A program made the position numbers and the translations under genes. From positions 36,617-100,616 of the forward strand of contig WGMN01000001.1 in NCBI GenBank assembly GCA_016125035.1: a stretch of DNA of 64,000 nt, in the 5' to 3' direction. The notes below the pieces were generated by a model. That model had not been told where the DNA came from, ran no database searches, and was given only the letters and a program-made list of their open reading frames with translations. The stretch comes from Pseudomonadota bacterium. GTDB taxonomy: Bacteria; Pseudomonadota; Alphaproteobacteria; UBA2136; UBA6156. Below are positions 1 through 9,411 of this stretch, one piece after another; position 1 is the stretch's first letter, and each line of letters starts with the position of its first letter.

Positions 1-30
1 GTTATTCGTGATTCGTTATTCGTGATTGGT
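1..30. repeat. Heptamer tandem tract GTTATTC GTGATTC GTTATTC GTGATTG GT (may continue upstream of window)
   Basis: Direct reading; 7-bp period immediately before a four-helix-bundle ORF. Confidence 0.9.
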
Positions 31-43
31 AAGGAAGGTGCGT

Positions 44-412
44 ATGGCTGGCTTGGTTAAAAGTGTTTACGAATTTGACGTATTTAAATTGGCTTATAAC
101 CTTTCTTTGAAGGTCCACCGGCTTTCAAAGTCGATGGATAAAAGCGAACAATACGGTGGTATTGCTGACCAGATCAGACGGGCGAGTAAAGGCATCTGCG
201 CCAACCTTGCCGAAGGTTTTGGTAAAAACAGTTCCTCAGCTGAGTTTAGGCGTTTTGTGATTATGGCCCTTGGATCTTGTCACGAAGTTAATCTCTGGCT
301 TCACTACTCGCTGGACTTGGGGGAAATGAATAAGGCTGAAGCTGAGTCCTTACGCGAAGGTTATGCGCGCGTCGCGAAGATGTTGCAAAAGCTGGCTAAA
401 TCTCTCACTTAG
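44..412 (+). CDS. Four-helix bundle protein (23S rRNA intervening-sequence/Avd-like family)
   Basis: Protein has the family pattern F-x-V-x-K-A...QIRRASKGICANLAEGFGKNSSSAEFRRFVIMALGSCHEV; start may be TTG 26. Confidence 0.85.
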   Translation: MAGLVKSVYEFDVFKLAYNLSLKVHRLSKSMDKSEQYGGIADQIRRASKGICANLAEGFGKNSSSAEFRRFVIMALGSCHEVNLWLHYSLDLGEMNKAEAESLREGYARVAKMLQKLAKSLT

Positions 413-2210
413 AAGATTCGAAAGAGGTGTGAGCGTCCTTCACCATCACATCCAGCATCGGTTTGCCGTTGAAGGTGCGGGCCTTGAGGGTGGCGGCGAT
501 GGTGAGGGGTTTGCCCCCTGATTGCGAAAGGACCGGGCCGAGTGGGTTGGTGGCGGCGCCGAAGGCGATGGCATCGACCTGTGCTCCGGAGATGTCGGAG
601 AGGCGGAGCTTAAGGTGTTCTTGCGTGGCGCCGACCGGTTTGGCGAAGGCGATGCGGGTGCCCGTGAGCGCGAGCACCGGCTCCGGGTTGCCCATACCGA
701 AGGGGGCGAGCTGGTTGAGGGTGTGGGCGAGCTCGGTGGTGAGGGCGGCGGGGGTGAGTTGGGCGTCTAGATTAAGCCGTGGGGCCAGGCGGTGGGTGAG
801 CGGGAGATCGGCATCGGCTGTGTTGGCGGCGAGTTGCTGGGAGAGCGCTTCGTTCAACGCCGCGGTGAAGGCGGGAAGTTGCGAGCCTTCCAGCGTGACG
901 CCCGCCGCCATGGCGTGGCCGCCGCCGGAGAGCAGCGTGCCGTGCGCGGCGTGGACGGCCGCGCCAAGATTGAAGGCGGAGATGCTGCGGCCCGAGCCTT
1001 TGAGGTGGCCGTTGGCATCGGTGCCGAGGATGAAGGTGGGGCGGTTGAAGGCCTCTTTGATGCGGGCGGCGACGATGCCGGCCACGCCAGGGTGCCAGGT
1101 GGCCCCGTGCAGGACGAGGGCCAGCGGTTGGGACTGCATTTGCTCTTCGGCTTGTTGGCGGGCTTCGGCGAGGATGGCTTTTTCTATCGTCTGGCGTTCC
1201 GCATTGATGCGGTTGAGGGTTTGCGCCAGCGGGTAGGCGGTGGCTTCGTCATCGGCCAGCAGGAGGTTGAGGGCGGTTTGGGCGGATTCTATGCGGCCCG
1301 CGGCATTGAGGCGCGGTGCCAGGGAAAAGCCGATGCTGCCGGCGGAAGGGTCTTCCCGCACCCCTGCCACCCCCGCCAGTGCCGCCAGCCCGCGGTGCTG
1401 CCAGGTGGCCAGTTGTTGCAGCCCGCGCGCCACCAGGATGCGGTTGATGCCGGTGAGCGGCATGACATCTGCCACCGTGGCCAGGGCGACGAGATCGAGT
1501 GCGGCGGTGAGTTTGGGCTCGGTATGCGTGGTGAAGAACCCCGCCTGCCGCAGCGCGCGGTTGAGGCCCATGAGCAGGTAAAAGGCCACGCCCGAGCCAG
1601 ACAGCCCTTGCAGGCTGGAGGTGTCATCTGCCCGGTGGGGGTTGAGGACGGCGACGGCGGGAGGCAGGCCGCCCTGCGGCTGGTGATGGTCGGTGACGAT
1701 GACCTCCAGGCCGAGCTTTTGCGCTTCTGCCAGGGCGGCGTGGGCGGTGGTGCCGGTATCCACCGTGATGAGCAGCGTGGCACCCTGGGCGGCGATTTTT
1801 TGCATTGCCTCCGGGGTGGGGCCGTAGCCTTCGGTGAGCCTGTCCGGGATATAAAGGATGGGCTGGTTACCCAGCGCGCGCAGGTAGCGGGTGATGAGCG
1901 CGGTGGCGCAGGTGCCGTCGACGTCGTAGTCGCCGAAGATGGCGATCTTCTCTTTGTCTTTCAATGCTTTTTGCAGGCGGGCGGTGGCGGCATCCATGCC
2001 TTTGAGGCTGAGGGGGTCGGGCAGGGATTCCAGCCGCGGATTGAGGAAAGCGGTGGCCAGCGGGGCCTGCCCCTGCCCGCGCGAGGCCAGGATTTGCGCG
2101 ACGATGCCGGGCAGCCCGGTGCTTTGCGCCAGCGCGGCGCCGGTGCGCCAGTGCGCGGTGGAAAGCAGCCAGTGCTGGCCGAGGCAGGAAAGGGTGGGGG
2201 CGGCATCCAT
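405..2210 (-). CDS. recJ: Single-stranded-DNA-specific exonuclease RecJ
   Basis: FGDYDVDGTCATALI, VTDHHQP, GSGRSISAFNLGAAVHAA, GGGHAMAAG motifs; start taken at MDAAPTLS. Confidence 0.93.
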   Translation of the reverse strand: MDAAPTLSCLGQHWLLSTAHWRTGAALAQSTGLPGIVAQILASRGQGQAPLATAFLNPRLESLPDPLSLKGMDAATARLQKALKDKEKIAIFGDYDVDGTCATALITRYLRALGNQPILYIPDRLTEGYGPTPEAMQKIAAQGATLLITVDTGTTAHAALAEAQKLGLEVIVTDHHQPQGGLPPAVAVLNPHRADDTSSLQGLSGSGVAFYLLMGLNRALRQAGFFTTHTEPKLTAALDLVALATVADVMPLTGINRILVARGLQQLATWQHRGLAALAGVAGVREDPSAGSIGFSLAPRLNAAGRIESAQTALNLLLADDEATAYPLAQTLNRINAERQTIEKAILAEARQQAEEQMQSQPLALVLHGATWHPGVAGIVAARIKEAFNRPTFILGTDANGHLKGSGRSISAFNLGAAVHAAHGTLLSGGGHAMAAGVTLEGSQLPAFTAALNEALSQQLAANTADADLPLTHRLAPRLNLDAQLTPAALTTELAHTLNQLAPFGMGNPEPVLALTGTRIAFAKPVGATQEHLKLRLSDISGAQVDAIAFGAATNPLGPVLSQSGGKPLTIAATLKARTFNGKPMLDVMVKDAHTSFESSK

Positions 2211-2212
2211 GG

Positions 2213-2250
2213 GGTATTCGTACCCCGTAACCCGTGGCCCGTAAACCGTT
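2213..2250. repeat. Heptamer tract (GTACCCC GTAACCC GTGGCCC GTAAACC) just upstream of recJ start
   Basis: 7-bp period read directly at 2220-2247. Confidence 0.8.
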
Positions 2251-2569
2251 GTGGCTGGGGCAAGAGTGGTGTTTTGCAGGATTACCGGGGGATATGCCCC
2301 CTTGCCCCGACACCGGCCGCGCAAGGTTGGGCGAAAAGAGAGAGCTGGTGGCGGCGGACGCGGGGAAGCGGTTCCGTTTATTCCGGGCTTTTGGTTTGCC
2401 GGGCTGGAGAATTGCCATGGCGGGTGGTGCCTGGTCGGAGCCTGCCGACCAAAAACGTGAAGAACGTTTTTGGGGCAGGCTGGCCGCAAGGCACGGCGTT
2501 CTCTCGTTAGGGTGTGCACAAAGAAGGCTTGCCCCGGACAGCGGCACCGCCGGGCACGAAAAGGCCGCC

Positions 2570-2588
2570 CGAAGGCGGCCCGGAAGGG
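2570..2588. terminator. Hairpin GGCCGCCCGAAGGCGGCC downstream of phasin gene
   Basis: Inverted repeat after the stop of the minus-strand ORF. Confidence 0.5.
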
Positions 2589-2596
2589 ATGCCAGC

Positions 2597-3040
2597 TTAT
2601 TTGTTGCCGGAATTTTGCTGCATGTAGGACTTGCCCCATTCCATGCCTTGCATCACCTGCTTGGAGATGATGTCGGTGCACTGGGATTGGGTTTTTTGCC
2701 ACTGGGAGGCCAGCTCTTGCGCGGTGCTTTGGGCTTTCTCGGCCGCCTTTTGGCTGAGGCCGGCCTGCTTTTGCATGTAGTCCTCGATACCTTTGCAGGT
2801 GGAGAGCTCGCGCATGGCTTCGATGCAGTCTTCCATGGCGGATTGGGCGTACTTGAATTGCTTTTCGGAGCAGGTGCTCATGGTGTCGGCCCACATCGTG
2901 CCGAGTTTTTTTGCGGTGTCCATATTTTGCTTACCGGCGCTCCAGGCCTGGGACATATCGAACATTTTTTGCATGTTTTGTTGCATGTTCTGGGCGTAGG
3001 TGGAGGGATCGAACATTTTGGCGAAATCGGAGGAGAACAT
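2597..3040 (-). CDS. Phasin family protein
   Basis: Small amphipathic helical protein MFSSDFAKMFDPSTYAQNMQQNMQKMFDMSQAW...; phasin-like. Confidence 0.7.
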   Translation of the reverse strand: MFSSDFAKMFDPSTYAQNMQQNMQKMFDMSQAWSAGKQNMDTAKKLGTMWADTMSTCSEKQFKYAQSAMEDCIEAMRELSTCKGIEDYMQKQAGLSQKAAEKAQSTAQELASQWQKTQSQCTDIISKQVMQGMEWGKSYMQQNSGNK

Positions 3041-3192
3041 CGGTAGGGCCCTGTACTCTTGCTGTTATTGGTTTGCTGTTGTTTGCCCTTGCACAATGGC
3101 GCCGTAGGCTGGGGCTGTCAACCTTTTTTGTGCGTTGCATAAATGTATGATTTTGTGCAGGTTGCCCCCTGTGGTTTTTGCATCGCCGCAGC

Positions 3193-4545
3193 TTACTTCT
3201 TGAGGCCGGCGGTTTGGATTTTGGGCCGGCTGTTGCGGGAGCGCATTTCCGGCTTGTTGGCAGGTTTGACCACCGTTTTTTCGGTTTGCTTGACGGTGCC
3301 CGCGTAGGACGCCTCGGGCGTGGCGACGGTTTGCACGTTGTTCATGTACTCCGGCGTGGCGGTGAGCGAGGGCGCGGAGGTGGCGGCGGCGGCCTCGGAC
3401 CAGGTTAAAGTGCCTGGTTTATCTTGCTTTTTCCAGTGGCCGGAGAGGAAGCGGTGGGGGGCGAAATCGGTGAGGAAGGTGGCCGCGGCATCGCCCGCCA
3501 CCAGTTGGGTGAGCTGGTTGGCCACGGCGGCGGCGAAGGCGGCCTCGCGCCCCGCGAAACCCACCGCGTAGAGCAGCTGGGGGCAGGACTCCCACGCCCC
3601 CAGCGCGGGGAGGAAATCCGGCGTGAGCCAATGGGTGCAAACCGCTGCGGTTGGCGGCGAAGGAGCGGCAAAAAGCGGTGGCACGAGTGCCGAAAGATAC
3701 TGAATGAGGGCGGCGGGGAGCTGGTCGTCGGGGGTGGCGCGGGCGGTGGCCTGGAGAGGGTCGAGCAGGGCGTCGTAGTGGACCTCGACCGTGCTGTTGG
3801 CCTGCGGCACGATGAAGAGGTGGCCGCGCGCCATGCGGTGCACCAGCAGCGGCAGCGCCAGCCCCGCCGGGGCCGGCAGGGTGAGCACATGCCCGCGCGC
3901 CGGGCGCAGCGGCAGGCTGTAGGGTGTGCCCTCTAGCAATTTGCGCGCGCCCGCCGGGCTGGCCAGCAGCAGATGCGAGCCGGTTAGCGCCGTGCCATCG
4001 GCCAAAGTGAGGGTGACCGGGCCGTCTTTTTCCACCCCAAGGGATTGCGCCCGCGCGGCGTGGACGGCGATGCCGCGCGCGGCCACGGCGTCGCGCAGGG
4101 TGAGCAGCAGGCCGGGGGCAAAGCGCACCCCGCCCGGCCAGCTTTTGACGCCGCGCACCTTTTGCGCATTTAAGAATGGCGGCAGGCTGGTGGTGTAGGT
4201 GATGGACTCGCCGCCCAGGGCGTCGAGGGTGGCTTCCTCGCGCAGTTTGGCCTCTCGCCCCGGTGAGGTGGCGAGGTCGAGGTAGGGGGAGTCTTCCAGC
4301 AGTTGCGGCAGGCCCAGGCGTTGCGGCGCGCTGCGCCACAGGCCGAGGCTTTGGTGAAACAGCCCGGGGAGGGATTCGTCGCCCCACATGAAGGCCAGTT
4401 CTGCGCACAGCGGCGGGGGCGCGGACTCCCAGGTGGGATCGACCAGCGTGGCCGGAACCTTGGCCGCGTGCAGCTGCAGCGCCGACAGCAGCGCCGCCGG
4501 CCCCCCGCCGAGGATGAGGACACCAGCAGAAGGTTGCACAGCCAT
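3193..4545 (-). CDS. FAD-dependent oxidoreductase (DAO-like)
   Basis: N-terminal GVLILGGGPAALLSALQL dinucleotide-binding motif and C-terminal VGFAGREAAFAAAVANQL. Confidence 0.7.
   Translation of the reverse strand: MAVQPSAGVLILGGGPAALLSALQLHAAKVPATLVDPTWESAPPPLCAELAFMWGDESLPGLFHQSLGLWRSAPQRLGLPQLLEDSPYLDLATSPGREAKLREEATLDALGGESITYTTSLPPFLNAQKVRGVKSWPGGVRFAPGLLLTLRDAVAARGIAVHAARAQSLGVEKDGPVTLTLADGTALTGSHLLLASPAGARKLLEGTPYSLPLRPARGHVLTLPAPAGLALPLLVHRMARGHLFIVPQANSTVEVHYDALLDPLQATARATPDDQLPAALIQYLSALVPPLFAAPSPPTAAVCTHWLTPDFLPALGAWESCPQLLYAVGFAGREAAFAAAVANQLTQLVAGDAAATFLTDFAPHRFLSGHWKKQDKPGTLTWSEAAAATSAPSLTATPEYMNNVQTVATPEASYAGTVKQTEKTVVKPANKPEMRSRNSRPKIQTAGLKK
3639..3679. repeat. Decamer repeat tract (AAACCGCTGC GGTTGGCGGC GAAGGAGCGGC AAAAAGCGGT) inside the oxidoreductase gene
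   Basis: About 10-bp period; related to tracts at 14650 and 51161. Confidence 0.6.
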
Positions 4546-4596
4546 GGGCGCAAGCCTGCCCTTGACTTGGCGGCAGCGTCAAGCAAGGGTGCGCGA

Positions 4597-5505
4597 ATGA
4601 GCTTACCCGCTGTGACACACCACCTATGGCGCGGCGCCCCGCTGCGCGACGCCCTGCTGGCCCAGGTGCGCGAGGCCGTGGCCGCCGCCGGCGGCCCGGT
4701 GCGGCTGGCGATTGTGCAGGTGGGCGACAACCCCGCAAGCCACGCCTACGTGCGCCACAAGCTGGCCGCCTGCCGCGCGGTGGGCGTGGTGGGCGAGCAT
4801 ATTCATCTGCGCGAGGACGAAGGCGAGGCGGCGTTGCACAGCGTGCTGGCGGCATTGGCGCGCGAAGACACGGTGCAGGCGATGATCGTGCAAACGCCCC
4901 TGCCCGCCGGCTGGGACGTGCGCCGCGCGCTGGACATGGTGCCCGCCGCCAAGGACATTGACGGCCTGAGCAGCGCCAGCACCGCCCTGCGCCGGGCAGG
5001 TGATGCGCGCGCGCTGTGGCCCGCCACGCCGCTGGGAGTGGTGCGGATATTGGCCAACATGGACGTGGAACTGGCAGGCAACCAGGTGGCGGTGATTGGC
5101 AAAGGCATGGTGGTGGGAGCGCCGTTACAGGAGATTTTGACCGCCATGGGCGCCAAGGTGGCGGGCATTGACAAGGACACCCCCCAGCCCGCCCGCCTGT
5201 GCCGCGCGGCCGAGATTCTGGTGGCCGCCACCGGGGCCCCCGGCCTGGTGACGCGCGACTGGGTAAAGCCCGGCGCGGTGGTGATCGACGTGGGCATTAC
5301 CCGTGTGCCGGGGCATGGCCGCGACCAGTTGCTGGGCGATGTGGACCGTGCCAGCGTGGAAGGTGTGGCCCGCCTGTTGACGCCGGTGCCCGGCGGGGTG
5401 GGGCCGATGACCGTGGCCAGCCTGTTCACCAACATTGTGGATGCAATGCGCTTGCAAAAGGGGCAGCCAAAACAGGGGTGGCGGGTTGACGCCGTGCAGG
5501 GCTAA
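4597..5505 (+). CDS. folD: Bifunctional methylenetetrahydrofolate dehydrogenase/cyclohydrolase FolD
   Basis: VQVGDNPASHAYVRHK, QTPLPAG, KDIDGL, GKGMVVGAPL, PGGVGPMTVASL. Confidence 0.95.
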   Translation: MSLPAVTHHLWRGAPLRDALLAQVREAVAAAGGPVRLAIVQVGDNPASHAYVRHKLAACRAVGVVGEHIHLREDEGEAALHSVLAALAREDTVQAMIVQTPLPAGWDVRRALDMVPAAKDIDGLSSASTALRRAGDARALWPATPLGVVRILANMDVELAGNQVAVIGKGMVVGAPLQEILTAMGAKVAGIDKDTPQPARLCRAAEILVAATGAPGLVTRDWVKPGAVVIDVGITRVPGHGRDQLLGDVDRASVEGVARLLTPVPGGVGPMTVASLFTNIVDAMRLQKGQPKQGWRVDAVQG

Positions 5506-5563
5506 GCCACATTCTGGACCGTTGGGTTTAAAAGACTCTAAAAATACAAAAGGATATGGAACG

Positions 5564-6319
5564 ATGCGTGGTGCGGACCAAGGGGCCAGGAACCGGGAAC
5601 CAGGAACCAGGGGTTGGATAAAGCCGATAGCTTTGGGCTACGGCGCAGCCTTGATGCTGCTGGTGCCGATGGTTGGTGTGCGGGCCGACATTACCGTGGC
5701 CGAAGAGGTATGCCTGGGGGCTGACTGCCCGCCGCAAGCCGAAGTGCCGGTGGCACAAGAAGTGACGCCCAGCGTGCCTTCTGTGCCCGCCACGGCGGCC
5801 ACCCCGGCCGCGCCCGAGACCCCCGCCCTGCCCGGCACGCCGATTACCCCGCCCGCGCCCAGCACCCCCAGTGCTCCGGCCAGTTCCACCCCCGCCCCGG
5901 CCAGCCAGGACGATGCTGACTTGGACTTTGCCCGCGGCATGATGGCCAACCAGCGCCAGGCGGTTGAAATGGCCAAGGACGTGTTGGCCTACGGCCGCGA
6001 CCCCGACCTGCGCATGCTGGCCGGAGATGTGGTGAAGGCCAGCGGCGACGAACTGGAGCGGCTGCAAAAGTGGCTGGCCCTGCACGGCCCCCAGCAGCCC
6101 GCCCGCCCCAAGGCGCCGGTGATGCGCGTGCCCGGCCGCGGCGCCGCCAAGCCGATGAGCGAATTGCTGGACGAAATGGAAGGAAAAGAACCGGCGGCCA
6201 AAACCCAGGCCCCGGTAAGTGCCAGCACCGCGCTGGCCGCCAGCCCCACCGCCCCGCTGACCATGCCGTTGCTGGATGATGCGCATATGCGGGAAGGTTC
6301 TTCGGAGCCGAAACTTTAG
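5564..6319 (+). CDS. DUF305-like protein with signal/TM segment and Pro-rich linker
   Basis: DDADLDFARGMMANQRQAVEMAKDVLAYGRDPDLRMLAGDVV. Confidence 0.75.
   Translation: MRGADQGARNREPGTRGWIKPIALGYGAALMLLVPMVGVRADITVAEEVCLGADCPPQAEVPVAQEVTPSVPSVPATAATPAAPETPALPGTPITPPAPSTPSAPASSTPAPASQDDADLDFARGMMANQRQAVEMAKDVLAYGRDPDLRMLAGDVVKASGDELERLQKWLALHGPQQPARPKAPVMRVPGRGAAKPMSELLDEMEGKEPAAKTQAPVSASTALAASPTAPLTMPLLDDAHMREGSSEPKL
5575..5616. repeat. Heptamer tract GGACCAA GGGGCCA GGAACCG GGAACCA GGAACCA GGGGTTG, coding for N-terminus of DUF305 ORF
   Basis: 7-bp period, encodes GADQGARNREPGTRG. Confidence 0.88.
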
Positions 6320-6335
6320 GAAAGAAAGTAAAGAC

Positions 6336-6719
6336 ATGACCAGGAAGATGTTTGCCGCCCTGGTCCTGCTGAGCGCATGGGCCATGCCGACGGTGGCGAT
6401 GGACCACCACGCCATGAAGGACATGGCCCCCCTTGCCCATGACACCCCCAGCACCGCCGCCCTGAAGCAGGCCAACATGGCCATGCACAAGGGCATGGAT
6501 ATTAAGTACAGCAACGACGCTGACCGCGACTTTTTGCGCGGGATGATCGCCCACCACCAAGGCGCCGTGGAGATGGCCAGGGTGGAGCTGAAATATGGCA
6601 ACGATTTGCGTGCCAGACGGCTGGCCAATGAGATCATCCGCGCGCAGGAGCTGGAGATTAAATGGATGGGATGGTGGCTGGAGGAGCTGGATAGAAAGGC
6701 CGCAGGCGACCCGCGCTAA
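6336..6719 (+). CDS. DUF305 domain protein
   Basis: Signal peptide then DADRDFLRGMIAHHQGAVEMARVELKYGND. Confidence 0.88.
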   Translation: MTRKMFAALVLLSAWAMPTVAMDHHAMKDMAPLAHDTPSTAALKQANMAMHKGMDIKYSNDADRDFLRGMIAHHQGAVEMARVELKYGNDLRARRLANEIIRAQELEIKWMGWWLEELDRKAAGDPR

Positions 6720-6724
6720 GAGCC

Positions 6725-7102
6725 CTAACGGCTGGCCGGGAAAGGTGCCGCTGGCGGCGGACAGCCGGAGCCCGTGCACATGGTATGGGGAATGACCTGC
6801 CCCCCGCAGTTGGTGTGGCAGATGCGGTATTGGGTGGCGCAGCGGTTATCGCAGAGGTTGGTGGAGCAGTCGTCATCCTCGAACATCGAGTGATGGGTGA
6901 AGGTGCGGGTGCTGAAGTTGGCCATTTGGCAGAAACGGCCTTCGGTATTGCAGCGTTGCTGGCAGGCGGAGAGCGTGCCGAGGCACTGGTTGGCGCAGGC
7001 CGCGCCCTGGGGCGTGGACGGGGGCACCATCTCGTAAGTGGTGGTGATGTGCGGGCCGCAGGCGGTGAGCGCCAAGGCGGCACAGGCGAGGATTGGGCGC
7101 AT
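6725..7102 (-). CDS. Cysteine-rich putative lipoprotein
   Basis: MRPILACAALALTACGPH lipobox; many Cys. Confidence 0.6.
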   Translation of the reverse strand: MRPILACAALALTACGPHITTTYEMVPPSTPQGAACANQCLGTLSACQQRCNTEGRFCQMANFSTRTFTHHSMFEDDDCSTNLCDNRCATQYRICHTNCGGQVIPHTMCTGSGCPPPAAPFPASR

Positions 7103-7140
7103 GGGGCTATTATGCCATGGGTGGGGTAAAAATCTGTGAG

Positions 7141-7168
7141 AAAAGGACCCCTTTGCGGGGCCTTTTTC
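7141..7168. terminator. Rho-independent terminator-like hairpin
   Basis: AAAAGGACCCCTTTGCGGGGCCTTTTT. Confidence 0.6.
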
Positions 7169-7199
7169 TTTATTTCCCTTTCGGCGAAAGGTTGTTCGT

Positions 7200-7223
7200 G
7201 GATCCCGGCCTTCGCCGGGATAA
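7200..7223. repeat. Palindrome GGATCCCGGCCTTCGCCGGGAT at rpoD 3' end
   Basis: Perfect stem ATCCCGGC/GCCGGGAT; resembles common dispersed bacterial palindromes. Confidence 0.55.
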
Positions 7224-7264
7224 CCGATTTCCTAAGTTCGCGTTCCGCTCACTAAGGAAATCGG

Positions 7265-9271
7265 TTAATTCTCGGCGTAGGACTTGATGCCGCGGGCGCG
7301 GGAGGGGTGGCGCAGCTTTTTGAGCGCTTTGGCCTCGATCTGGCGGATACGTTCGCGGGTGACGTTGAACTGCTGGCCGACCTCTTCCAGCGTGTGGTCG
7401 GTGGACATGCCGATGCCAAAGCGCATGCGCAGCACGCGTTCTTCACGCGGGGTGAGCGACGCCAGGATTTTGGTGACGCCGTCGCGCAGGTTGGTTTGCA
7501 CCGCGGCATCCAGCGGCATCACCGCGTTGGTGTCTTCGATGAAATCGCCGAGCGTGGAGTCTTCTTCGTCGCCCACCGGGGTTTCCAGCGAGATGGGTTC
7601 CTTGGCGATCTTTTGCACCTTGCGTACCTTGTCCACCGGCATATTCAGCTTTTTGGAGAGCTCTTCCGGTGTGGGTTCGCGGCCCAGTTCGTTCATCATC
7701 TGGCGCTGGGTGCGGTTCATCTTGTTGATGGTTTCGATCATGTGCACGGGGATGCGGATGGTGCGGGCTTGGTCCGCAATTGAGCGCGTGATGGCCTGGC
7801 GGATCCACCAGGTGGCGTACGTGCTGAACTTGTAGCCGCGGCGGTACTCGAACTTATCCACCGCCTTCATCAGGCCGATGTTGCCTTCCTGGATGAGATC
7901 GAGGAATTGCAGGCCGCGGTTGACGTACTTCTTGGCGATGCTAATGACCAGGCGCAGGTTGGCCTCGACCATTTCCTTCTTGGCGACGGAGGCCTCGCGC
8001 TCGCCTTTGCGGGTGGTGCCGACCACCGCTTTGAACTCGGCCACCGTGAGGCCGTAGCCCTTGGTGAACTCGTTCAGCGCGGTTTGCTGCGCGGCGAAGG
8101 TTTGGGTGATGCCTTTGAGCGCGGCGGCGGTTTTTTTGTTCTTTTTAGAGAGCTTTTCCAGCACATCTTCGTCGGACTCGTGGCCGAGCCAGGCGTCGAG
8201 GTAGTCCATGCGGTTGACGCCGGCTTTATCCACCACCAGGCGCATCAGTTCGCCCTCTGCCTTGGTGAGGGTGCGCGAGACCTCGAACAGGCCTTGCATC
8301 AGCTCATCCACGCGGTTGTTGGTGAGCGGCACTTCGCGCACCAGCGGCTTCATCTTTTCGATGAGCTGGGCGTGCTTTTTGGTGAGTTTGGCGTCGATGG
8401 GGGCCTTGGCCAGGCGCTTGGCATCGACCTTGGCCAGCTCTTCGGTAAGGGGCTTGAGTTCCGCGAAGATTTCCAGCAGGCGCGGCATGAGTTGGGCCTC
8501 CATGGCGGCCAGCGACATGATCTCGGCGTCTTCCTCTTCCGCTTCGGCGGGTTCGCCCTCGGTGGCTTCGGCTTCCTCGCCCTCGGCGGGCTTGGCTTTG
8601 GCGGCGGGTTTACCTTCTTCCTTTTCCTTATCGCTGAAGTCGGCGCTGGCCATTGCGCTAGGGCCGGAATCCTTGATTTCTTCGCCGTCCTTGGCGTTGA
8701 GGACCTCTTCAGATTCATCCAGTTCCGCCTGGGAAGGGCCGAGCGCTGCGGCGAGATCGACCACGTCGCGCAGGAAGCGGTTGCCGCCTTGCACCTGCTC
8801 GAACCATTCGACGATTTTGGCGTAGCACCAGACCGAGCTGAACAGCCCGTCGTTCAATTTGATTTTGCCGGCCTCGATGCGCTTGGCCAGTTCCACTTCG
8901 CCCTCGCGGGTGAGCAGTTCCACATTGCCCATCTCGCGCAGGTACATGCGCACCGGGTCATCGGTGCGGCCGTAGTCATCGGCAACCGCGTTGGCCGGTT
9001 GCGGGCCCGCCGCAGCCTTGCTGGCATTGCCGAAGAAAGCCGGATGCGCCACCAGAGATTCGGCATCGGACTCTTCCATGTTCTTGGGAGCGATGGGCGC
9101 GCCGACGACCACCGCGACGGAGACGTTTTCGTCTTCATCGTCTTCGGTGGGCACCACGTCTTCTGACGGGCCGGAGGCGGGCGCGTCTTCGACCGCGACC
9201 TCGGGCACCAGGACATCGTCCTCGTGGAGGGATTCCTCTCCGGTGGGGCGGGCGCTGGCGGGTTGGGTCAT
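7265..9271 (-). CDS. rpoD: RNA polymerase sigma factor RpoD (sigma-70)
   Basis: [70 protein letters not shown], region 4 [32 protein letters not shown]. Confidence 0.97.
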   Translation of the reverse strand: MTQPASARPTGEESLHEDDVLVPEVAVEDAPASGPSEDVVPTEDDEDENVSVAVVVGAPIAPKNMEESDAESLVAHPAFFGNASKAAAGPQPANAVADDYGRTDDPVRMYLREMGNVELLTREGEVELAKRIEAGKIKLNDGLFSSVWCYAKIVEWFEQVQGGNRFLRDVVDLAAALGPSQAELDESEEVLNAKDGEEIKDSGPSAMASADFSDKEKEEGKPAAKAKPAEGEEAEATEGEPAEAEEEDAEIMSLAAMEAQLMPRLLEIFAELKPLTEELAKVDAKRLAKAPIDAKLTKKHAQLIEKMKPLVREVPLTNNRVDELMQGLFEVSRTLTKAEGELMRLVVDKAGVNRMDYLDAWLGHESDEDVLEKLSKKNKKTAAALKGITQTFAAQQTALNEFTKGYGLTVAEFKAVVGTTRKGEREASVAKKEMVEANLRLVISIAKKYVNRGLQFLDLIQEGNIGLMKAVDKFEYRRGYKFSTYATWWIRQAITRSIADQARTIRIPVHMIETINKMNRTQRQMMNELGREPTPEELSKKLNMPVDKVRKVQKIAKEPISLETPVGDEEDSTLGDFIEDTNAVMPLDAAVQTNLRDGVTKILASLTPREERVLRMRFGIGMSTDHTLEEVGQQFNVTRERIRQIEAKALKKLRHPSRARGIKSYAEN

Positions 9272-9411
9272 GACGCGGTTCCTTTAACTTAAGTAGGCGT
9301 TGATGGCTGTAAGGACACCTGCTAGATGGGGCGCGGTGCCGCTGGTGTCAAGGTTTTATCGGCACCTTTTTGGGCCTTTGGCGGTTTTATTGAAGCCGTG
9401 AGTATAGCCGA

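Noticed and set aside
792-2510. Large opposite-strand ORFs (e.g. 792..2510, 7907..9166, 34101..35477, 28317..29126)
   Set aside because: Antisense shadow ORFs of recJ, rpoD, atpD and aconitase caused by high GC; low-complexity translations.
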